DNA of 64,000 bases from Eonycteris spelaea (lineage: Eukaryota > Chordata > Mammalia > Chiroptera > Pteropodidae), in NCBI GenBank assembly GCA_003508835.1, contig PUFA01000143.1:2292501-2356500 (forward strand), given 5' to 3'. The translations under genes were made by a program, and so were the position numbers. Shown one piece after another: positions 46,895 through 60,289 of the stretch (position 1 is the first letter of the stretch; each line of letters opens with the position of its first letter). The notes under the pieces were generated by a model. That model made no database searches. It saw only the letters and a program-made list of their open reading frames with translations, and was not told where the DNA came from.

Positions 46895-49800
46895 CTATCC
46901 TCACTTTTTTTAATGCAAGTTTTATTTTATTATTATTTTTCATACCCTACATACATAATTTTTTTAAACATTTTACTTTTTTATTTAGCCCCCTCCCTCC
47001 CTTCTGGTAACCACTAGTTCATTGTCCATGTCCCCGAGTCTCTGTTTGTTTGTCCTGTTTATTTGTTGCTTTTAGGTTTATATCCCACATATGTGATATC
47101 ATGTAATTTCAATCTTTCTGTTTGGCTTATTTTGCTAAGTATTGATTATTTCAAGGTGCATCCATGTTGTTGCAAATGGCAGTATTTCATCTCTTCTTAT
47201 GGCTGAGTAATATTCCATTGTATATATGTACCACAGCTTCTTTAGCCAATCATCTATTGTAGGAGACTTTGGTTGCTTCCATGTCCTGATCACTGTGAAT
47301 AATGCTGCTATGAATTGCTGTGCTATATCTTTCAGATATGAGTCTCAAGTCTTGGGCTAAATACCCAGTAGAGGGATTGCTGGATCATATGGTAGCTCAG
47401 TTCTTATGAGGAACCTCCATACCGTTTTCCATAGTGCCTATACCAATTTGTAGTCCACCAGCACTTATGAAGTTCCTATTTCTCCACATCCTCTTCAACA
47501 ATTGTTGTACATGCCCTGTTAGTATAGCTATTCTAACAGGTGTAAGATGGTATCTCATTGTGGTTTTGATTTGCATTTCCATAATAGGTAGCAATGTTCA
47601 GCATCTTTTCATATATTTGTTGGCCATTTGTATGTTCTCTAGGGAGAAATGTCTGTTCCAGTCCTCTGCCCATTTGCTGACTGGATCATTTGTTTTTTGT
47701 TGTAATTGAGTCATAAGAGTTCTTTTATATATTTTGGATATTAGGCCCTTATCGGTACGTTGACTGTAAATACATTTTCCCATTTGGATGGTTGCCTCTT
47801 CACCTTGTTGACAGTTTCTTTGGCTGAGCAAAAGCTTTTTAGCTTGATGTTTATTTTGCTCTAACTTTCCTTGCCTTGAGGTCAAATTCATAAAATCCTC
47901 TTTAAGTCCAAGGTCCATGAGTTTAGTTCCTATGTTTTCTTCTATGCACTTTATTGTTTCAGGTTTATATTCAGGTCCTTAATCCACTTTATTCCCACTT
48001 TTCTGCCATCTTTGTTTCTCTGCCTTCTGCTCTGATGATTGGGCACTGCTTCCGGCCACATGGAGCTCACAGCATTCTCGGGCAGGGCTGTTCCAGGGAA
48101 GTCGCCACATCCTTCTCCTCTCCCCATCCTCCTATAATTTTGGTGTGCAATGATAGACAACAGACTAGTTTCATTCTTTTGTGGATGACTTTTCACTTTT
48201 CCAGCACCAACTTATTGAAGAGGTTTCTTACTCCCCTGTATATTTTTGCATTTTTGTTGAAAATTATTTACCCATATAAATAGGATTGATTTCTGGACTC
48301 TCAATTCTGTTCCACTGATTCTGTTTTTTGCCAATACCATGCCATTTTTTGATTACTGTCGTTTTATAGTATATTTGAAGTCAACAGAGTGTTGCTCCAG
48401 CCTTGTTCTTTTTTCTCAGGATGGCTTTGGCAATTCAGAGTCTTTTTGTGCTTCCATGCAAATCTGGTGATTTTTTGTTCTATTTCTTTAAAAAATGCCT
48501 ATGGATTTGATGAGGATTAAATCTGCATTAAAATCTGTATAATGCTTTCGATAATATGGTCATCTAACGATGTTTTTCTTCCAATCTAAGAATACAAAAT
48601 ATCTTTCCATTTCTTTGGGTATCTTCTTTGATTTCTTTTAAAGGATCTTGCAGTTTCATTATATAGGTCCTTTGCATTTTTTCGTTAGATTTATTCCTAG
48701 GTATTTTTGTTGTTGCTGCAATTGCTAAAGGAATTATTTTTTCCACTTCTTTTTCTGCCAGTTCATTATTAGAGTATAGGAACACTATGGATTTGTGAAC
48801 ATTGATTTTGTATCAAGAAGCTTACTGTATTTGCTTATTATATTCTAGTATGTTCTTGCGGAGTCTTTAGGGTTTCTATATAGAGAATCACATGATCCAC
48901 AAAGCGTGACAGGTTGACTTCTTTGTTTCCTATTTGGATGTCTTTTATATTTGCCTATTGCACTCAAATAGGACCTCCAATAGTATATTGAATAACAGGG
49001 GCGAGAGTGGACCGCCTTGCCTTGTTCCTAATATTAGAGGAAAGCTTTGTTAGTTGTTTCACCATTAAGGATAATATTGGCTGAGTGCTTGTCATAGATG
49101 GCCTTTATTGTGTTTAAGGTACTTTCCTTCTATACTGATTTTGTTAAGGTTTTGATCATAAATGGATGTTGTATCTTGTCAAAGACTTTTTAGGCATCTA
49201 TTGATATAATCATATGATTTTTATTTTTTAAATTGTTTTGTGATGTATCACATTAATTGATTTGCGTATGTTGAACCATCCTGTGCCCCTGGGTGAAGCC
49301 CCATTGATTGTGGTGTATAATCTTTTTAATATGTTGCTGTATTCAGTTTGCTAGTATTTTATTTAGATTTTTGCATCTGTGTTCATGAGAGATATTGGTT
49401 GTAGTTTTCTTTTTTATGTTATTTTTACCAGGCTTTGGTATCAGGATGATATTGGCCTCATAAAATGAGTTGGAAATATTGCCTCCTTCAATTTTTTAGG
49501 AAGAGTTTAGGAGAATAGGTTTTTAAACCTTTGAATGTTTGGTAGAATTCACAGGTGAAGCCATTTGGTCCTGGACTTTTATTTTTTGGTAGGTTTTTGA
49601 TGATGTTTCAATTTCCATACTGCTGATCTGTCTATTTAGATTTTTCCAGTTCTTGATTCAGTCTAGGAAAGGTTGTATTTTCTAAGTACTAATCCATTTC
49701 TTCTAGGTTATTAATTTGGTGTTATATACTTTTTCATAGTATTCTTGTATGATCCTTTGTATTTCTGCAGTGTCTGTCATAATTTCCCCTCTTTCATCCC

Positions 49801-52800
49801 TGATTTTATTTGTGTCCTTTTTTTTTCTTTAGTGAGTCTTAGCCAGGGTTTGTCAATTTTTATTAACCTTTTCAAAGAACCAGCTCTTTTTATTTTATTT
49901 TTCTATTTTTTTTTTTTTGTTTTAATTTCATTATTTCTGCTCTAATTTTGATGATTTCTTTCTTTCCACTGACTTTAGGCTTCATCGTTCTTCCTTTTCT
50001 AGTTTTTTCAGATGAAGCATTAGGTTTCTTATTTAGTATTGTTCTTGTTTTTGGAGATAGACCTGTAATGATATGAACTTTCCTCTTATGACTACTTTTT
50101 CCATGTCCATAAGTTTTGATATGCTGTCTATCATCATCATTCGTTTCTATGTATCTCTAATCTCCCTGTTTATTTCTCTGACCCAGTTATCTTCAGTAGT
50201 ATGTTATTTAATCTCCATTTTTGTGGTTCATTCTACTTTCTTTTTACAGTTGATCTCTAGTTTCAAAACATTATGATCAGAGAATATGGTTGGTATGATT
50301 TCAACCCTCTTATATTTGTTGAGACTATCTCTGTGTCCAGTATGTGGTCAATCCTTGAGGATGTTCATATGCACTAGGAAGAATGTATAAGTAGCTGTTT
50401 TGGAATGGAAGGCTCTATAAATGTCTATTATGTCCAGTTGGTCTAATGGATCATTTATGGATGTTATTTCCTTATTGACTTTCTGTTTTGATGATATGTC
50501 TATATCTGACAGTGTGGTATTTAGGTCTGCTACTATGATAGTTTTGGTCTGTTTCTTCCTTTGGTTCTGTTATTAATTGCTTTATATATTTCGGAGCTCC
50601 TGATTGGGAGCATTGATATTAATAAGGTTGTCTTCTTGTTGTATGATTCCCTTTATCATTATGAAATGTCCCTCAGTATCTTTCTTTTCCTTTTTTTTAT
50701 TTTGAAGTCTATTTATCGATGTTAGTACTGCTGCTCCTGCTTTTCTTGAATGCCATTTTGCTTGAAAATCTCCATCATTTCACTTTTGAGTCTATACTGT
50801 TTTGGAGCTGAGATGTGTCTTCCGGAGGCAGCATATGGTTGGGTTTTGTTGTATGATCTATTCTATAACTCTGTGCCTTTTTATTGGTGAGTCAGTCCAT
50901 TTACTTTTAGGGTGTTTATTGAAATATGAGGTCTTCTTTAGTCATTTTATCTTTTTCTTTTGGTAGCTCGGTGTTCCATTGCTTCTTTGTCCTTTCTGTT
51001 TCTGTTTTCTTATATTTTTGTTTGATTTTCTGGGGTTTCTCTCTGGTTCTTCTTGTTTTATGTTAAACACTTCGATTCTAAATCTTTGGCCTATGGTTAC
51101 TGTTACAGATATGAAAAAAAGATAGATGTAAATATACAGTTGTCCCTTTTCTTCTGGGTGTGCCTTATTTTCATTACCCTTGCCGAATTTGCATCTTTGA
51201 ATCCTCCCTTTTTCAGTCATTGCTTCAATTTGTCCTTAAGTATGCTGAACATGCATTATTATTTGCATATAGCAAATCTCTTCTTATTTTAAGGGTGTAA
51301 TGTCCTGTCATAGTAAAAATTGCACTCCTCTGCTTTTATCAGCCTACTAGTCACCTTACTCCCAATTATGCATTTTTTTTGGTCATTTTGTTTTAGGTGA
51401 GCTGACCTCTTCCTAAATTCTTGTAATGCAGGCCTTATATTGGAGAATTCCCTCAATTTTTGTATGTCGGAAAGGTCTTTATTTCTCCTTCATATCTAAA
51501 GGAGAGCTTAGCTGGATACATTATTCTTGGCTGGTAGTTCCTTTCATTTAATAGTTTGAATATTTGATTCCACTCCTTTCTGGCTTATATGGTTTGTTCC
51601 AAGAAGTCCGATGATAATTAATGGGTTTTCCTTTACAGGTTACCATCTTCTGGTCCCGGCTGCCCTGAGAATTCTTCTTTTTCATTGATGTTTTTGAAAT
51701 TTTAATATGTGTATCTTGGTGAAAGCCTTTTTGGGTTGAGATAATTGGATGTTCTACTGACTTCTTGAATTCCAAGCTCAAGCTCATTCCTTAGATTTGA
51801 AATTCTCGTCCACTATTTGTCTGAAAAGGCTTTCTAATTCCTGCTCTTTTCCTCGCCTTTTGATAATGCCCATTATTCTTATGTTTCCTTCATGATGGTA
51901 TCAGCTAATTCTTTTACTTCTCTTTCATTATTATTTTTTATTTTTCAGTTTTCTCTCTTCTTTCTGATTTATTTCTAGATTTCTGTCTTTGATATCATTG
52001 ATCCTTTCCTCCATTTGGTTACCTCTATTTCCCAAACTTGTTTTTTTCATTTTTCATTTGGGTATTTCAATCTTTTTGCTAAAGAACTCATTCTGCTCAT
52101 CTAGTTGTTTATTTTAAATTCCTGAAATTTGTTGATATGATTTGTTTCAATCTCACTTAGTTTTTTCAGAAGTGCCATCCTGAATTCTCTCATTTAAGTT
52201 GTAAATTTTCTATGTCTATAAGCTTATTTTCTGGAGATTTTTTCTCTTTTCTTTCTGAGCTGCTTGTCACCTTGTCACCTTGGTTGTTCCTGGTGTTTAA
52301 TAGACTATTTCTCTGCCTGGGCATTAATAGAAGTGTATTCTGATTTTCTCTTTTTTCCAGAAAGAAGATTTATTATAGTTTCTTGCCTGTTGCAAATAAG
52401 ATGTTTTTCTTTTGGTTTCCAGTAGGTGGCATCTAAGCCTCTTGGATTTCTGCTTTATATAAAGTGTTAATAATATCTTTTTTCCCCTCTATAGATGTTT
52501 AATTATGCTTGCTACCCTCAACCTCAGGTCCTTTAGTGTTAGTGATAGTTTTGGTATTTGCTCAGTTTCCTATAGGGCTGCGTGGCCACTCTGTCTGGGA
52601 GGTATAGAGGAGGCCTCTGCTTTGGGTATTGGAGGCTGTGGCTCAGAATCAGTTTTGCAACCGTGGCTTTAAAAATCAACTGTTGTTTGTCTGCCTTTCC
52701 TGTGCTTCTGCCATCCCTGTTTCTCTGTCTTCTGCCCTAATGATTGGGCACTGCTTCCGGCTACATGGAGCTCACAGAACTCTCAGGCAGGGCTGTTCAG

Positions 52801-53064
52801 AGAAGTCACTGCACTTCTCCTTCTTCATCCTCCTATAGAGTGCTCCAGCTTTTGAGAGCAGCTTCATTGTTTTTTCCCATTCCACTGCCCGGCACCCAGT
52901 GTTCTGACCTGTGGTAGCCCTTATGAACAGCTCCCACACTCAGACGTGTTGTGTCCAGTTTGGGTGTTTTTTGTTGAGTTTTAGATGTTCAGCTTATTGT
53001 TTGTTCAAGAGGAGAGATCTAAGAAGTCTTTCATGCTACCATGTTTAATCTATCCTCACTTTTT
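46895..53064 (-). mobile_element. 6.1-kb near full-length antisense LINE-1 nested in L1-j (L1-f)
   Basis: Flanked by identical CTATCCTCACTTTTT at 46895-46909 and 53050-53064. On the minus strand: 3'UTR (46910 to about 47390), ORF2 (about 47395-50990), inter-ORF and ORF1 (to about 52330, with RRM-region frame 51548-51787) and 5'UTR (about 52340-53049). The 5' start matches the L1-d and L1-e subfamily. Single-base indels break both ORFs many times. The RT finger and palm sequence is present but out of frame. A block of 5'UTR lies inside ORF2 at about 47989-48135. Being inside L1-j, it is younger than that element. Confidence 0.92.
47989..48135 (-). other. Displaced L1 5'UTR patch inside ORF2 of L1-f
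   Basis: Where ORF2 should read straight from 'ccttaatccacttta' to 'aattttggtgt' (compare L1-d near 12262-12285), about 147 bases intervene. They match the element's own 5'UTR at about 52696-52844, sharing 'gattgggcactgcttccgg', 'catggagctcacag' and 'ggcagggctgttc', in the same orientation and about 85% similar by eye. Confidence 0.88.
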
Positions 53065-54865
53065 AAATTCTGTTTTCTTTTTACTATTTCAATTGGATGC
53101 TTTCTGCTACCTTGTTTTCATATAAACTGATTTGATTCTCTGCTTCATCTAATCTGATGTTGACTCCATATAATGTACTCTTCATTTCAGTTTAGTATTC
53201 ATCATTCGTTTATTTTTTTATTTTCTAGCTCCTTCTTTTGTTTTCTATATTTCTGATGAAGTTCTCTCTAAGATCATCTATTCTATTAAATTCATTAAGC
53301 TTGTTTATAACCAGTGTTTTGAGCTCTGGACCTGGTAGATTGCTTGTCTCTACTTTGTTTAGTTCTATTTCTAGAGCTTTGTTCTGTTCTTTATTGGGAC
53401 ATGTTTCTTTGTCTCCTCATTTTTGACTGCTCTTCCCGCCCCCGCGTTGTTTCTATGTATTAGGTAGATCTGCTACATCTCCTAGCCTTGGAAGAATATC
53501 CTTATGTAGTAGGTGTCCTGCGGGCCTAGTGGCTCAGTCTCTATGTCAGTTGAGCCAGGTGCTCAGTGTGCCCTTGTGTGTGTTGTGTGTGGTCTCCTAT
53601 TGTAGCTGAGCTTTGATTGCTGTTGGCACATCAGTGGATGAATTAAAACTTAGGCTTACTGGCTATGAGGACTGGTCATGACTATAGAGGATAAAGCTGG
53701 TGTGCAGGCTGATCCTGTAAAACAGGATTCACTTTAGTGGTGCTTGTACCTGCCGAATCTACCCCTTAGGTATGCCATTTGTAGCACTAATTGGCTGGTG
53801 CTCTGGTGTGTCTGAAGCTGGCCACCACGTGTATAGTTCTGGGCTTTCTTGAGAGGACTCCATTGTAGTCCAAGGTCAGCCACTGCCTGTATCTTGCCTG
53901 GGCCTTTAGCTACAAAGTGATCTGCAGTTGGTAACTGCTTATGCTGGACTCGGAGGTACCTGGAAGTGGTTTTGCTGTGAACTGAAGCTGCTGCTACTAG
54001 TGCTGGGTTTGAGCTGCTTAGCAAGAGGTACACTGAGGCCTGCTACTGTTTGTTAGGAGTTTGTGGATCTTTGAGAGATTTTAGGAAAATCCACAGTATG
54101 GGCCCAGGCTGGCCTCTTGTGTGGATTAGCCTCCAAAAGAAGTTAGAGCCTGGTGCATGAATTAGGTAGGTTGATGTCTCAAAGAATAACCAGTATGGTG
54201 AGAGTGGTATTAGCCAGGTTGATGTAGACTCGGATTTGACATCCACCTATGCCTGCAGGCTATGTGTAGGAAAGGTTCAACAAAGGAACAATGGCATCTG
54301 CCAGCACTTTAATCCTGGAGAGAGCTGCTCCTCTAGCCCCTTGTCCTCAAGCCATACAATTCAGTTCCTCCCAGTACATCCCCAACACTTTTTAAGATAC
54401 TTTTCTTTCTCTGGAGTTTAGATGAGTGTTTGTGAGGAAGTGAGTCCGAGTGCAGCCTTTTTAAGAGAATGTCTACTTCTATAGCATCCCTCTGTCTCAC
54501 CTGGACTGAGTCCCTACTGATTTTCATAGCCAGTGGTTGTGGGAACTCCTCTTCCCAGTGCTGGAGCTCCAGGCTGTGGAGCCCAGAGGGAGGCTGAGAT
54601 CCCTTACACCTTAGAGGGTACTTCTGCAAACGAAGATATCCCTTCCAACTCTTATCTGCCACTTGTGAGTGTGAACCAGCTAGTTTCCTATCTCCATCAC
54701 TCCTGCCAGTCTTGTCATGACATTTTTATATCCTTAGTTATAGGAGTATTGTTCAGTTAGTCTTCAGGAAATTTTCAAGTGTGATTCTTATAATTTAGTT
54801 ATAATTTTGATGGGGTCATGGGAGAATGTGAACACAGCGTTCCCCACTCTGCCATCTTGACCAAA

Positions 54866-57800
54866 AGGCTGGATATTGTCTGAGAAAACATGCAATGGCT
54901 AACTGTTATCTCTTCCCAAAGTTAGATTTTTAGAGATACATACCTAAACAGCGTATTATTTAATCTAAAATATGCTATGACAATTCTTCCAGACATGTTT
55001 TTTTTTTAATTTTGAAACAGTTTTTTTGATGACTCCTACTATTTGTTGTTATATAATTGCATCTATAAAGTATAACATAAATCATAAATCATGAAGTTCT
55101 ACAAAATAATCAGAATTGTTGTCATGCCATACCCATTTGGAAATAGACTGTGTAAGGAAAGGATAAGATATAATCTCATTGTTTTACAAATATGACAAAG
55201 CCAGTCATGGCTTAATTAATTCAGTTGTTTTTCATTTTGGTTCCATGGGACAGATCTGTTAATAGAAACAACGTATAAATAAAGAAGATCCAGAAAATGA
55301 TGTGAATATTGAGGTGTTAAGGGAGAATGCTGTCAGAAACTTAAGTCTGCAAAATATCATTTTTCCATGAGACAAAAACTAGCTGCAGACAGATGTTTAT
55401 AAGACCCCAGCTTTGTTGAAGAGGACAGCTTTATGACTAGATGCACAAATAACAGCAGACAGCTATTCAGAATAACTGTCAGGTGATATTTGGTGATGAC
55501 AACCTGAAGAAAGTCATCAATGCAATTAGTTCACACCAGATCCATCCAGTGGATCTGTCGAACCCTCTTGCCTATGTGAGTAAAATACTCATTATTGTGA
55601 AATACCAATGTGGCTTGCTAGAATTTAATCTAATAAAAATGACTTCAATTACAATTAATTGTTGTAACTTCATGAATAATTTAATCAGAAACAATTACTC
55701 AGTGGGTTGAAGTTTCAAATAGTGAGAGTAAGTTCAGTAAAATTATGTCTATAGAGAGATACTCTGACCCGTATTCAGACTATGTTCCTAACACTAGTTA
55801 TTTCAGAAAAGCTGACTGTAATCAGGATGATGTCCTATTGTTATGACATACTTTATTATGACATACACAGAGGAATTTCTCAATAGTCTTATAAACTCAT
55901 TCAGTTGTTTCCCGATGCATTTATTTTAAACTAGTAGTCACCATAATTTCTTTATTTCCTTCTATTGCCTCCCAAATATCCTGAAATTTTCTCTTCTTCC
56001 TTTCCAAATCTCTTCTGTTTAAAGCCCAGTTTAGTTATTTAACTCTCAATTTTTCTAAGGCTAAACCATGGTTTCAAAAAACTTTTCAGATCTTCATTAA
56101 GGGCTTTGATGTTAAAATGTTATATTATTTGATTAACATTCTAATGACTTTTTTTCTGATACATTTACAATATTGTATTTCAATGTGAGGTGATTAAACA
56201 AGTATTTGTAGCAGTCTGCTTCTTTCTTGAAAACAAATCAGATTTTCATGAAACCACATCATTGATTCTAGGACAATTTATTTACCTGTAGCTTTGTCAT
56301 ACCTTGTTCCTTACTCTCATCTCTACCTTTAAATACTGTTTCTTAAATAAATGTTTTGGTTTAGGACACTGATTTACATAAGTAAATATTTCCTGGCATC
56401 ATTACGTGTAAGTAACTTAAGCAATCTGACCTAAATCATTGCCAGCCTTATTGCTTATGACCACCCTTCTTAGAGACCTTACCACTTTTGCAGGCTGCAT
56501 CTATGCCTTTTATCACAATGTGCTAGTTGCTTGGGGTGCCATTTCTAAGCTCCTCTACTTAATAAGAACTACTTTTCTTCAAAGCTCACTAAGTTTATCA
56601 CTCTATCAAAGAAGCATTTCCCACTTCTCCAGTCTCTTCTGTTGTTTATTGCCTAGCTCCTTGGTGAAAGAAAGGAAAAAAAAAAGGCGGTCTGGGGATA
56701 GTAATTCATACTCTGCTAAGATGTCGATTCACAGACTACTTGTCAATGCAATGGGGACAATGTACCTTTACAATGAGATAACTTGCTTTCTTCACCTGCT
56801 CAAGTGATCATATGTGGAACAAACTTGATATTTTATGTGCAAACTAAAATTAATCTAGACTGTAATAAAGAATAAAAAGAATGTATTTGAGAAAAAGGAG
56901 TTGCAGCATAGGAGACACAGATTCAGGTGGCAACCTAAATTGTGTTCCAGCCAAGAGGAAGGGGATGCCGCCTTTTGTAAGCTTAAGTATCCTGCCCAGG
57001 TTCTCAGTTAGCTTCCTTTTATTGTAAATGAGGTCTCCAAATTGTGCATCTCTGATTGGACAGGATAGGTCTCAGTATGTTGGTAGAAAGCCAAAAATAA
57101 GATTTCCCTGCAAGCGTTGACTCAGACAGTGTAAACAAGTGGGCATAATGTAGGAAGCTGAGTTCAATCTGAGTTCTTCAACATACAAAGTATGTGAAAA
57201 TCTCCTATTAGTAAATGGCTGCTGGGCCCTTTTTTTAAATAAAATTTGGCTCTTTGTTGACCATGTGGAGTCCATCTTAGCAGATAAAATTTTTTCTTGG
57301 GTTCACATCAAATGAATCTTTTCAGGGGTCCATATATACCTCCTGATGTGAGGTGATTTGAAGTACACATCATCTATGAAACATTCTCTTTAAACATCTT
57401 TGACATAATCAATACTTTAAATGATAGCTTAAATTAAATTGTATAATAAAAAAAATAAAAAGATCAACTACAGTACAAGAAAATATCCAGAGAAATCCAG
57501 AATGCAACACATTGTACAAGAGAATGAGTCTGTTTAGTCATGTAGGTATACAAAATAGATTTCAGAACTATTGTTGTGAATGAAAAAATAAGACTAAAGA
57601 GACAAAATATCCAATGTATGATATAAACATCATTAATCCTAGATTATTCTTAAAACCATAAAATACATTTTAGGAACAACTGGGAGAAACTTGAATTAAC
57701 AACTACTTAGATAATATATATATTTTTTGTTTAATTTCTTGGTATGATAATGATATATTGTGACTATAAAGAATTTTCTCATTCTTAGAAGATACATACT

Positions 57801-59112
57801 AAATCATCATAATATCGTTTCACAGACTTTCATAAAGGTCATTTAAAAAATAAAGTATACACATTATAGCTACATTAAGCAAATGTGGCAAAAGCTAACA
57901 ATATAATTAGAATATGTCGGCATATGTATGTTTATTGTTCATTTAAATATTTCAGCATTGTAAATACAAATTTGAAAATCATGAGAGAATAATGCATATG
58001 TGTTTTGTGCATGCAATTTTATTTGTATATATGTGATAAATTTAATCTCTAGAGAGTCTATAAAAATCCTTTGTCTCGATTCTTTGATGTTCATATATGC
58101 TACTTTGTAGAGGGTTGATGGACCCCCAAATCAGCTTGTGAACAATGTCAGCTCATTTTGGATGGAAGCGTCCTTCCTTCCCCTAAAATATGATAACTTA
58201 TGTACAATTTTATGTGATGTCAGCAGAGTGATGAATGTTCCTAACACTTGTGAAGGAATTATAGACATATGTTGCAATCTAACTGTATAGACTGACATGA
58301 AATAAGAATGAACAGGGCATGTCAGTGAAACCTGGTAAAGTAGAAGATCAGAGAATCTAAGAGCAGGGGAAAATTGTCAAAGTGTATGAAAAGGGGATTA
58401 AGAGAATGTTGAGCATAAGGAGGCAGAATGTATGAAAGCCATGTGGCATAAGAAGATTGCCATATGTGCTAAGGTGGCAAAGAAGGGCAAGTGCCCTGAA
58501 GAGATGATGAAGTAAATCCATGACAAGGACCCGAAGGAGTCAGCACAACATAAGTGGATGGCATTTCTATCATAAGATATGGGAAGCCTATAAACAATGT
58601 AAAGCTAGCAGGTGGGTGGTACAAATAAAGAAATCAGCTTGAGTTTGGTAAGTAGAGATTTTTGAGGTCAGGAAATGTCAAGTGATTGAAGCCAAGATAG
58701 AGCTTAGAAGAGTGAAAAAATATGAGTTTGGAATTGACTAAATCTAATTTTAAATTCTGGCTTTGCTATTTCTACCCTAAATAAATCACTCCTGGGTCTT
58801 AATTTCATCTCTTAAAACGTCATAAAGTCAGAATTTTACTTAAAGATAATCGGTGAACAATAAACTTTTAATTTTACACCACAGAATTAATCAGATATAA
58901 TTTGATTGTATAGATTAATTCGATTGTATACATCTTAATACTATATATATAACTAATAGCAATTTAGAGAAGATTAAAATCTATCAGGAGTTTAATGTTA
59001 TTATTAGGCGCCTCTCTGACAAGAGAAGAAGAAAGTGATGGTTTAATGGAGCAGACAATCAGAAAAACAAGAACTCACGCTGAGTAAATCATGTGAATTG
59101 ACCTCATTCATT
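54866..59112. other. Unique AT-rich intergenic DNA
   Basis: No gene or repeat family was recognised. The 122-codon plus frame at 56439-56807 and the 75-codon frame at 55483-55710 have no recognisable domain, no codon-use contrast and no splice context. A CGCC-containing patch near 56950-57000 is slightly less AT-rich. Confidence 0.4.
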
Positions 59113-59290
59113 ATTCATATTGATTCAAAATATTTATTGAGACATGCTATAGACATCGGGCATTATAATAGGTAATGGACTAATACTGAATAGACAGTAT
59201 GTCTGTCCTCCATGGATTTGTAAGTCTCTGCTTTTATCTATTATATGTTTTTTCAACAAACACTTATTGAGCATTTTCCATATGCTTTTA
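59113..59290 (-). repeat. Two LINE-2 3' end fragments, antisense
   Basis: 'aaaatatttattgagacatg' with 'cctccatggatttgtaagtc' gives one antisense L2 3' end. 'ttcaacaaacacttattgag' at 59252 starts a second. They may be two insertions or one duplicated end. Confidence 0.65.
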
Positions 59291-59341
59291 TTGGGTATCT
59301 TTTTATGTACAACATTACTAAAACTAATCACATACATGTTT

Positions 59342-59351
59342 CCCCCCCCCC
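59342..59351 (+). repeat. C10 homopolymer
   Basis: Ten consecutive Cs in otherwise AT-rich DNA. Confidence 0.9.
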
Positions 59352-59439
59352 TCAGGTTTTGCTTTTGAGGTAACCTAGGCCAAGAAAGTGCTAGAAACTG
59401 GCTGCATAAAGATATAAAGATGAAATAAAATTATGTTAA

Positions 59440-59662
59440 ACCAATTTGAAAAACTTGCAATCTGATATTAGGGAGGTCACACAAAAATGACAAGCACCAG
59501 GTAAAATATGAACTCCAGAAGAGTCACAAACCAAGCTCAAAGAAAGGAGAGATCACATAAATCATCTAATTTGCTAAATAGGGAAAGAGGCGATAGGAAC
59601 ATCTTGATGGAGAAAGTGACATTTGAGAGTTTAATGAATGAATGGAATTGCAAGAGATTCAA
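59440..59662 (-). repeat. LINE-2 internal fragment, antisense
   Basis: 'gtgacatttgagagtttaat' with 'gaatgaatggaattgcaa' resembles the antisense L2 phrase that follows its 3' end. It is interrupted on the right by an MLT1 LTR, and L2-like sequence resumes later. Confidence 0.5.
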
Positions 59663-60110
59663 GATAGTTATTAGTTCCTCCTGGCTGCAGAAGCAAATTA
59701 CCACAAACCAGGTGGCTTAAAAACAAAAATTTATTTCTCACAATTCAGGAGAACAGAAGTATTAAATCAAGGTACCAGGATGTTTGTTTCCTTTTGAGGC
59801 TTTGGGAGGATCTGTCATGCCTCTCAGTTCTGTGATTACTGTCAATCAATGGTTTCCTTGGTTTGTAGCCACATCATTCCAATCTCCCTTTACCTTCACA
59901 ACATTCTCCTTCGTGATCTCTGGTGCCCTCTCTTCTTCTTCTAAGAGCAACTAATCAACTGGATTTAGGCCCATACTAATCCAGGATAATTTTATCTCAA
60001 GATCCTTGGTGAATTACATCTGTAAAGACCCTATTTCTAAATAAGTCATATTCTAAGGTTTGGATGAACATCAGTTTTTATGGGGACTTATCCAACCCAA
60101 AACAAATTGG
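59663..60110 (-). repeat. MLT1 solitary LTR (ERVL-MaLR), antisense
   Basis: Plus-strand order 'ggctgcagaagcaaattacc', 'acaaaccaggtggcttaaaa', 'aaatttatttctcacaatt', 'ggatttaggcccatactaat', 'ctgtaaagaccctatttcta' and 'aataagtcatattctaaggt' is the reverse complement of MLT1. No internal retroviral region or gene is attached, so it is a solo LTR or an end-truncated copy. Confidence 0.9.
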
Positions 60111-60289
60111 GAGGGAGGTCTCTAGGTGAGAGAAAAAAACTGATCAAATGTACTTTACAGATATGTTCACAGGGAAATCATCTGGCTTATCTGAAAGTAT
60201 ACAAATTGTGAGAAAAGAGTGATATGGCCTCAAGAAACTTTTTAAACCTTTAATCAAAAGCTAGTGTTCATGTGAATCTTATTCGAAAA
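60111..60289. other. Unclassified sequence
   Basis: No clear family. It may be residual L2. Confidence 0.35.

Larger units (their letters stand above)
44655..54865 (-). mobile_element. Old antisense half-L1 (HAL1-like), split by two later insertions (L1-j)
   Basis: Parts from left to right on the minus-strand element: 3'UTR and the last bit of ORF2 (44655-45143), an inverted scrap at the deletion joint (45144-45177), the ORF2 start plus a long inter-ORF region (about 45199-45780), ORF1 C-terminal part (about 45790-46056), ORF1 RRM part (46669-46909), coiled-coil part (53065 to about 53430) and 5'UTR (about 53430-54865). Its 5' end reads 'ggtcaagatggcagagtgg' on the minus strand. Nearly all of ORF2 is missing, as in half-L1 elements. 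Gaps at 46057-46668 and 46910-53049 are later insertions. ORF1 has stops throughout. No convincing outer target duplication was seen; only GCTGGAT recurs on both sides. Confidence 0.82.

Noticed and set aside
53440..54865. GC-richer block considered as a promoter or CpG island
   Set aside because: CpG is sparse and the block is the 5'UTR of an old L1; the same applies to 15900-16371 and 30170-32640.
56439..56807. 122-codon plus-strand frame in unique DNA
   Set aside because: It has no domain, splice context, repeated codon pattern or recognisable homologue, and one frame of this length is expected in 64 kb.
58440..58560. Possible processed-gene fragment ('ggtggcaaagaagggcaag')
   Set aside because: Lysine-rich reading resembles many basic proteins, but no specific family or extended match could be followed.
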